The notes under the pieces: generated by a model
What the model was told of the DNA's origin: nothing
What the model saw: the letters and a program-made list of their open reading frames with translations, nothing else
Database searches by the model: none
Source: Candidatus Caccovivens faecavium
GTDB lineage: Bacteria > Bacillota > Clostridia > Christensenellales > UBA1242
Assembly (NCBI GenBank): GCA_018715545.1
Contig: DVLK01000078.1
Coordinates: forward strand, 1-9,648
Direction of reading: 5' to 3'
Length of the DNA stretch: 9,648 bases
Translations under genes and position numbers: made by a program
Part shown: positions 5,722-9,648 of the stretch, piece by piece
Layout of the letters: the number at the start of each line of letters is the position of its first letter
Numbering within the stretch: the stretch's first letter is position 1

Positions 5722-7548
5722 GTGTTAGGAGCAATTATCGGCGATATTGTTGGTTCAAAATATGAATTTAACAACATAAAGACTAAAGATTTCGTCTTTT
5801 TTCAACCTGATATGTTTTTCACTGATGACACTGTGATGACGGTGGCAATCTATGACGCCTTATCTTCTTGCAAAGGTGACTATTCAAAGTTAAGCGATTT
5901 AGCAATAGAAAAGATGCAAGAATATGGCAAAAAAAGATATCCAATGAGTGACAAAATAGGCTATGGTTCCATGTTTAATGGTTGGCTTACATTTAAAATT
6001 CCTGCTCCTTACAATAGTTTTGGCAATGGAAGTGCTATGCGTGTTAGTTCTGTTGCTTACTTTGCAAAATCGCTTGAAGAAGTTAAAAAATTGTCTTATG
6101 CAGTCACTTCCGTGACTCACAATCATGAAGAGGGAATAAAAGGAGCAGAGGCGACTGCAGTCGCCACATTTATGGCACTTCATGGAGCAAGCAAAGAAGA
6201 GATAAAAGACAAGATAGAAAACGAGTATTATTCGCTAGATTTTGACTATGATACTCTAAAAAAAGACTATTCTTTCAAAGAAACTTGTCAAGGAACGGTG
6301 CCACAGGCGTTATATTGTTTTTTAATTTCAAATTCATATGAAGATACTATCAGAACGGGAATTTCCATAGGTGGCGATAGCGACACTCTTTGTGCTATTG
6401 CTGGCGGTGTCGCTGAGGCGTTTTATGGTATACCAAAGGAGATGAAAGATACGGCAAAGCTCTATCTTGACAATTTTTTAAATAAAAAAGTAAATGAGTT
6501 TGAAAAAAAATTGTTTCAAATGGCAAATATAGGGGAATTGATGGACGAGTTTAAAGATGTGGCAATTTCATCGAGAATTAGGCTAGCACGAAATGTCAGT
6601 GGCTTTAATTTTTTCACGAAATTGACAAGCGAAATAGACGCGGAATTTATCTTAAACACCATGGAAAAGATTTTAAACGATTTTGGCAATTTTGATTTTA
6701 TTCGCCTCAAAAATCTTTCTCTAAATGAGTGCAATTCTCTTCTTGAAAGACATATTATAAGCCGTGAACTTATCGAAAATAAGGACATTTCAGCGGTGGC
6801 GATTAGTGCTGACGAACATTTGATTGTCATGATGAATGAAGAGGATCATTTGAGGCTACAATGTATATATGATGGCTTCAATCTCAACAAACCATACCGC
6901 ATTATCAAGGAACTTGACGAAAGAATACTATCTGAAATTGACATTGCCTATAATGACAATTTAGGCTTTATAACCGCAAATCCGTCCAATCTTGGCACGG
7001 GCATGCGAGCTTCTGTCATGCTCTTTTTGCCAGCACTTGAAAGGCGAGGAGAACTTGATATCATGAAAAAAGATGTACTTTCCTCTGGTTGCACAATACG
7101 CGGGCTTTACGGCGAAGGTAGTAAGAATTATGGTGGCTTCTATCAAATCTCCAATCAAAATTCGCTGGGACTAACTGAGGAGGAGATTATCGACAATGTC
7201 ACTGAGAAAATTTTTGATATCTGCGAAATGGAAATGTCAGCACGCGAGGACATACTATCAAGTGACCATTTGAAATTGAAAGATGAGATATATAGAGCTT
7301 ATGGCATTTTAAAAGAATGCGCTTGTCTTGGCGAAGAGGAGATGATAAAACTTCTTTCGCTTGTCAAATTCGGCGGAGTTTTAGGCTTTTTAAATATCAA
7401 AGAGAAGGAGTTTGAAAGACTATTCACCGAAGGTGCGTCTGCAAATTTAAGAGAACTTACAAATTTTTTTGAAATTAAAAAGGAAGATGTGATAAGGGCG
7501 GAGTATATAAGTAAGAAGATTAGACGATTAGTCACAAAAGGAGGTTGA
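5722..7548 (+). CDS. mcsB: ADP-ribosylglycohydrolase - McsB protein arginine kinase fusion, 608 aa
   Basis: Residues 1 to about 265 form a complete ADP-ribosylglycohydrolase (DraG/ARH-like): LGAIIGDIVGS at the start, metal-site FTDDT with T34-D35-D36-T37, GNGSAMR, THNHEEGIKGA, and GGDSDT with D219, D221 and T222. All binuclear-metal ligands are present. Residues 274-608 are McsB, the phosphagen-kinase-like enzyme that phosphorylates protein arginine: SSRIRLARN (283-291), NEEDH (372-376), GTGMRASVML (425 onward), IRGLYGEGS and ISNQNSLG. Bacillus McsB is about 363 residues; this domain lacks about 20 at its N-terminus. Two substitutions stand out. The reactive Cys of the 'CPTNxGTG' loop is N420, and the first Arg of the RDxxRA phosphoarginine-sensing motif is E588. 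The GTG at 5722 follows AGGAG at 5711-5715; an ATG two bases earlier hits a stop at once. clpC begins 2 bases after the stop. An A8 run at the junction makes separate products possible. Confidence 0.85.
   Translation: MLGAIIGDIVGSKYEFNNIKTKDFVFFQPDMFFTDDTVMTVAIYDALSSCKGDYSKLSDLAIEKMQEYGKKRYPMSDKIGYGSMFNGWLTFKIPAPYNSFGNGSAMRVSSVAYFAKSLEEVKKLSYAVTSVTHNHEEGIKGAEATAVATFMALHGASKEEIKDKIENEYYSLDFDYDTLKKDYSFKETCQGTVPQALYCFLISNSYEDTIRTGISIGGDSDTLCAIAGGVAEAFYGIPKEMKDTAKLYLDNFLNKKVNEFEKKLFQMANIGELMDEFKDVAISSRIRLARNVSGFNFFTKLTSEIDAEFILNTMEKILNDFGNFDFIRLKNLSLNECNSLLERHIISRELIENKDISAVAISADEHLIVMMNEEDHLRLQCIYDGFNLNKPYRIIKELDERILSEIDIAYNDNLGFITANPSNLGTGMRASVMLFLPALERRGELDIMKKDVLSSGCTIRGLYGEGSKNYGGFYQISNQNSLGLTEEEIIDNVTEKIFDICEMEMSAREDILSSDHLKLKDEIYRAYGILKECACLGEEEMIKLLSLVKFGGVLGFLNIKEKEFERLFTEGASANLRELTNFFEIKKEDVIRAEYISKKIRRLVTKGG
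6503..6510 (+). other. A8 homopolymer at the domain junction, possible slippage site
   Basis: Eight A residues encode part of E-K-K at residues 261-263, exactly where ADP-ribosylglycohydrolase proteins normally end. Reading with one A fewer gives eight further codons and then TAG at 6530-6532, producing a free glycohydrolase of about 269 residues. Reading with one extra A meets TAA at 6552-6554. Polymerase slippage on the run could thus yield both fused and free forms, or a sequencing error here could have created the fusion. Confidence 0.45.
6531..6543 (+). promoter_or_regulatory. Internal Shine-Dalgarno and ATG for a possible free McsB
   Basis: AGGGG at 6531-6535 lies 5 bases before an in-frame ATG at 6541-6543 (M274), nine residues ahead of the conserved SSRIRLARN. 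It is a moderate ribosome binding site with short spacing. It overlaps the -1-frame stop TAG at 6530-6532, which is the layout expected if the two domains were once, or still are, separate coupled genes. Known McsB proteins usually start somewhat further upstream of SSRIRLARN. Confidence 0.4.
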
Positions 7549-7550
7549 TT

Positions 7551-9648
7551 ATGGGATATAATAATGTTCAATTTTCGGATAATATTGAAAAAGTCATCAA
7601 AAATGCCAGTAAAATTGCCTTACGCTTTGGCAGTCAACTTGTCGGAACGGAGCATATACTCTATGGCATTGTTTGCGTGCCAGATTGTTTAGCATCAAAA
7701 CTACTTCGAGATAACGGCGTGACCGAAAACGCACTTTTTGACCTTTTTGAGCAATCTTTTACAGGCATATCTATCTTTGGTAATGTCGAACTTACACCGC
7801 GCACAAAGGAACTATTCAAGCAGGCACAACAACTTGCTATGCAGTTTAATCATTCTTTTATAGGCACTGAGCATCTACTACTTGCTATACTTCAAAACAA
7901 AAGTTGTTATGCCACAAAAATTTTAATGAGTGTGTTTAATGTAGATGTTGATATGCTTCGCGACCAACTATTATCAAATATGGAAATTAACAGCACACCA
8001 TCGCAAGAAGGCAGGGAAAATAGTAGGCAGGTGGGAAGTGAGCTTCCTGAAAAACTGCTTGAAATGGGAAGCGATATCACTTTGAAAGCCAAACAGCATA
8101 AACTTGACCCTGTGATTGGCAGGGAAGAGGAAATTCAAAGAGTTGTCGAAATTCTTTGCCGAAAGACTAAGAATAATCCTGTTTTAATAGGGGAAGCAGG
8201 CGTTGGTAAGACCGCAGTCGTTGAAGGCTTGGCACAGGCGATAGTCAGCGGTGATGTTCCTGAGGAAATCAAGAATAAGACGATTTTTGCGCTTGAAATC
8301 GGCGGACTTATGGCTGGCACAAAATATCGTGGGCAAATGGAAGAAAAGTTGAAAGACACCATCGAAACGATAATTCAAAATGGAAATATTATCGTGTTCA
8401 TTGATGAAATTCATACGCTTGCTCAGGCGGGCAGTGAAAAGGGTGAAACTAGCCCTGCCGACATGTTAAAACCATACCTTGCGCGTGGTGAGCTTCAAAC
8501 AATCGGTGCAACTACCACCGATGAATATCGTAAATTCATCGAAAAAGATAAGGCGTTAGAGCGTAGATTTCAGCCTGTCATGGTAAATCCGCCAAGCGTG
8601 GAGCAGACTATTGAAATTTTAAAGGGCTTGAAAGACACCTATGAGGCATTTCATAAAATTATCATCACCAACGAGGCAATAGAGGCGGCAGCAACGCTTT
8701 CAGATAGGTATATCATGGACAGAAGTTTGCCAGATAAAGCTATCGACCTTATTGATGAGGCTTGTTCACGCGCTAAGGTCAATTTTACATTGAAGCCACA
8801 AAAGGTACGAGAACTGGAAGAAAAAATACGCAACCTTTCTGCCAATCGTGATGAGGCATCCCTGCAAAGAAATTATGAGAAGGCAGCCAAACTTCAATCT
8901 GAGATTGTCAAACTTGAAGATGAACTCAAAGAGCTTGATAAAAAGAGTATAAAGAAAAAGGCAACTGGTCAGATTGGCGCCAATGAGATAGCGGAAGTTG
9001 TTTCAAAGTGGACGGGTATTCCTGTCACTAAAATCACAGAGGGTGAAAAAGAAAAACTCATTCATCTTGAAGAGATATTGCATAAGCGTGTCGTAGGACA
9101 GAACGAGGCAGTGGATGCGGTTTCTAAGGCTATTCGCAGAGCGCGTGTCGGACTTCAAGACTCTAAACGCCCTATTGGCTCTTTCCTATTTATGGGCCCT
9201 ACTGGTGTTGGTAAGACGGAGCTTTCAAAGGCAATTGCTGAGGCAATGTTTGATAATGAAAACAACATCATAAGAATTGATATGAGTGAGTATATGGAAG
9301 GGCATACTGTTTCTAAACTCATTGGTTCGCCTCCTGGCTATGTCGGCTTTGACGAGGGCGGACAACTTACCGAGCAAGTTAGACGCAAGCCTTACAGCGT
9401 TGTGCTTTTCGATGAGATTGAAAAGGCACATCCTGATGTTTTAAATGCATTACTTCAAATATTAGATGACGGCAGACTTACGGACAGCAAAGGTCGCACG
9501 GTAAGCTTTAAAAACACAATAATTATCATGACAAGTAACATCGGCGCGAATGAAATTAAACAGCACAAAAAACTTGGCTTTGGAAGCGAAGACGAGAAGA
9601 AAAGCGAGAAAGAGATATATATGGACGCTCTTAAAAAACGCTTTAAGC
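7551..9648 (+). CDS. clpC: ClpC AAA+ unfoldase, C-terminus beyond the window
   Basis: Hsp100 ATPase that unfolds proteins, including phosphoarginine-marked ones, for ClpP. The 699 codons shown cover a double Clp N-domain (about 1-145), in which both GTEH repeats keep the Glu residues that bind phosphoarginine in Bacillus ClpC (E34 and E107). AAA1 follows, with Walker A GEAGVGKT (214-221) and Walker B FIDE (D285, E286). A short middle domain holds a UVR-type RNYEKAAKLQSE helix (about 440-451). This is the site where adaptors such as McsB/MecA act, and it separates ClpC from ClpB and ClpA. AAA2 has GPTGVGKT (549-556) and FDE (D621, E622), plus a ClpP-docking LGF tripeptide (675-677). About 110 residues are missing at the end. 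The ATG follows AGGAGG, which overlaps the end of mcsB, with a 2-base gap, so expression is coupled to mcsB. Confidence 0.95.
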   Translation, partial: MGYNNVQFSDNIEKVIKNASKIALRFGSQLVGTEHILYGIVCVPDCLASKLLRDNGVTENALFDLFEQSFTGISIFGNVELTPRTKELFKQAQQLAMQFNHSFIGTEHLLLAILQNKSCYATKILMSVFNVDVDMLRDQLLSNMEINSTPSQEGRENSRQVGSELPEKLLEMGSDITLKAKQHKLDPVIGREEEIQRVVEILCRKTKNNPVLIGEAGVGKTAVVEGLAQAIVSGDVPEEIKNKTIFALEIGGLMAGTKYRGQMEEKLKDTIETIIQNGNIIVFIDEIHTLAQAGSEKGETSPADMLKPYLARGELQTIGATTTDEYRKFIEKDKALERRFQPVMVNPPSVEQTIEILKGLKDTYEAFHKIIITNEAIEAAATLSDRYIMDRSLPDKAIDLIDEACSRAKVNFTLKPQKVRELEEKIRNLSANRDEASLQRNYEKAAKLQSEIVKLEDELKELDKKSIKKKATGQIGANEIAEVVSKWTGIPVTKITEGEKEKLIHLEEILHKRVVGQNEAVDAVSKAIRRARVGLQDSKRPIGSFLFMGPTGVGKTELSKAIAEAMFDNENNIIRIDMSEYMEGHTVSKLIGSPPGYVGFDEGGQLTEQVRRKPYSVVLFDEIEKAHPDVLNALLQILDDGRLTDSKGRTVSFKNTIIIMTSNIGANEIKQHKKLGFGSEDEKKSEKEIYMDALKKRFK

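Noticed and set aside
5720..5728. ATG at 5720 as start of the glycohydrolase-McsB gene
   Set aside because: That frame reads ATG TGT TAG and stops at once. The overlapping GTG at 5722 opens the real frame; the overlap is probably incidental.
5899..6183. Minus-strand frame opposite the glycohydrolase domain (and a similar one at 6516-6830)
   Set aside because: The coding strand has clear family motifs there; the opposite frames have no supporting signal.
8135..8414. Minus-strand frames opposite the ClpC AAA1 domain
   Set aside because: Shadows of a highly conserved ATPase region.

Overview
The window looks like chromosomal DNA from a low-GC Bacillota, probably a clostridial lineage. The DNA is AT-rich and ribosome binding sites are strong (AGGAG/GGAGG). 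TGA is used as a stop, which argues against Mollicutes. The window carries a Y-family polymerase of the clostridial 'LHSDxNNF' type, a Tex protein, and an McsA/McsB/ClpC arginine-phosphorylation proteolysis module. I cannot name genus or species from sequence alone.

Layout. (a) 1-949, plus strand: a two-gene unit with an extended -10 promoter, a 51-residue charged protein, and an overlapping 254-residue PIN-like protein. The arrangement resembles a toxin-antitoxin pair but is unproven. (b) 966-2141, minus strand: dinB (DNA polymerase IV), convergent with the PIN gene and divergent from the next gene. (c) 2313-3254, plus strand: an amidohydrolase-fold protein that appears to have lost its metal ligands and about 100 internal residues. 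(d) 3400-9648, plus strand: a tight operon tex - mini-mcsA - [ADP-ribosylglycohydrolase::mcsB] - clpC. The first junction overlaps by one base, the next gap is 16 bases and the last is 2 bases. clpC runs off the right edge.

How the genes work together. In Bacillus subtilis, McsB with its activator McsA phosphorylates arginines on proteins. The ClpC N-domain recognises phosphoarginine and feeds the marked proteins to ClpP. Here the ClpC N-domain keeps both glutamates that bind phosphoarginine. McsA is cut down to a single 49-residue zinc-ribbon domain. McsB is encoded in the same open frame as a complete ADP-ribosylglycohydrolase, an enzyme family that in some members removes ADP-ribose from arginine. 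This puts two chemistries on the arginine side chain into one polypeptide beside the ClpC unfoldase, and it is the most unusual feature of the window. The domain junction carries an A8 run, a -1-frame stop and an internal Shine-Dalgarno/ATG. Separate products, slippage, or a homopolymer sequencing error therefore all have to be considered. No ctsR gene or tandem CtsR operator is visible in this window.

No rRNA, tRNA, CRISPR array, insertion sequence or convincing intrinsic terminator was seen.
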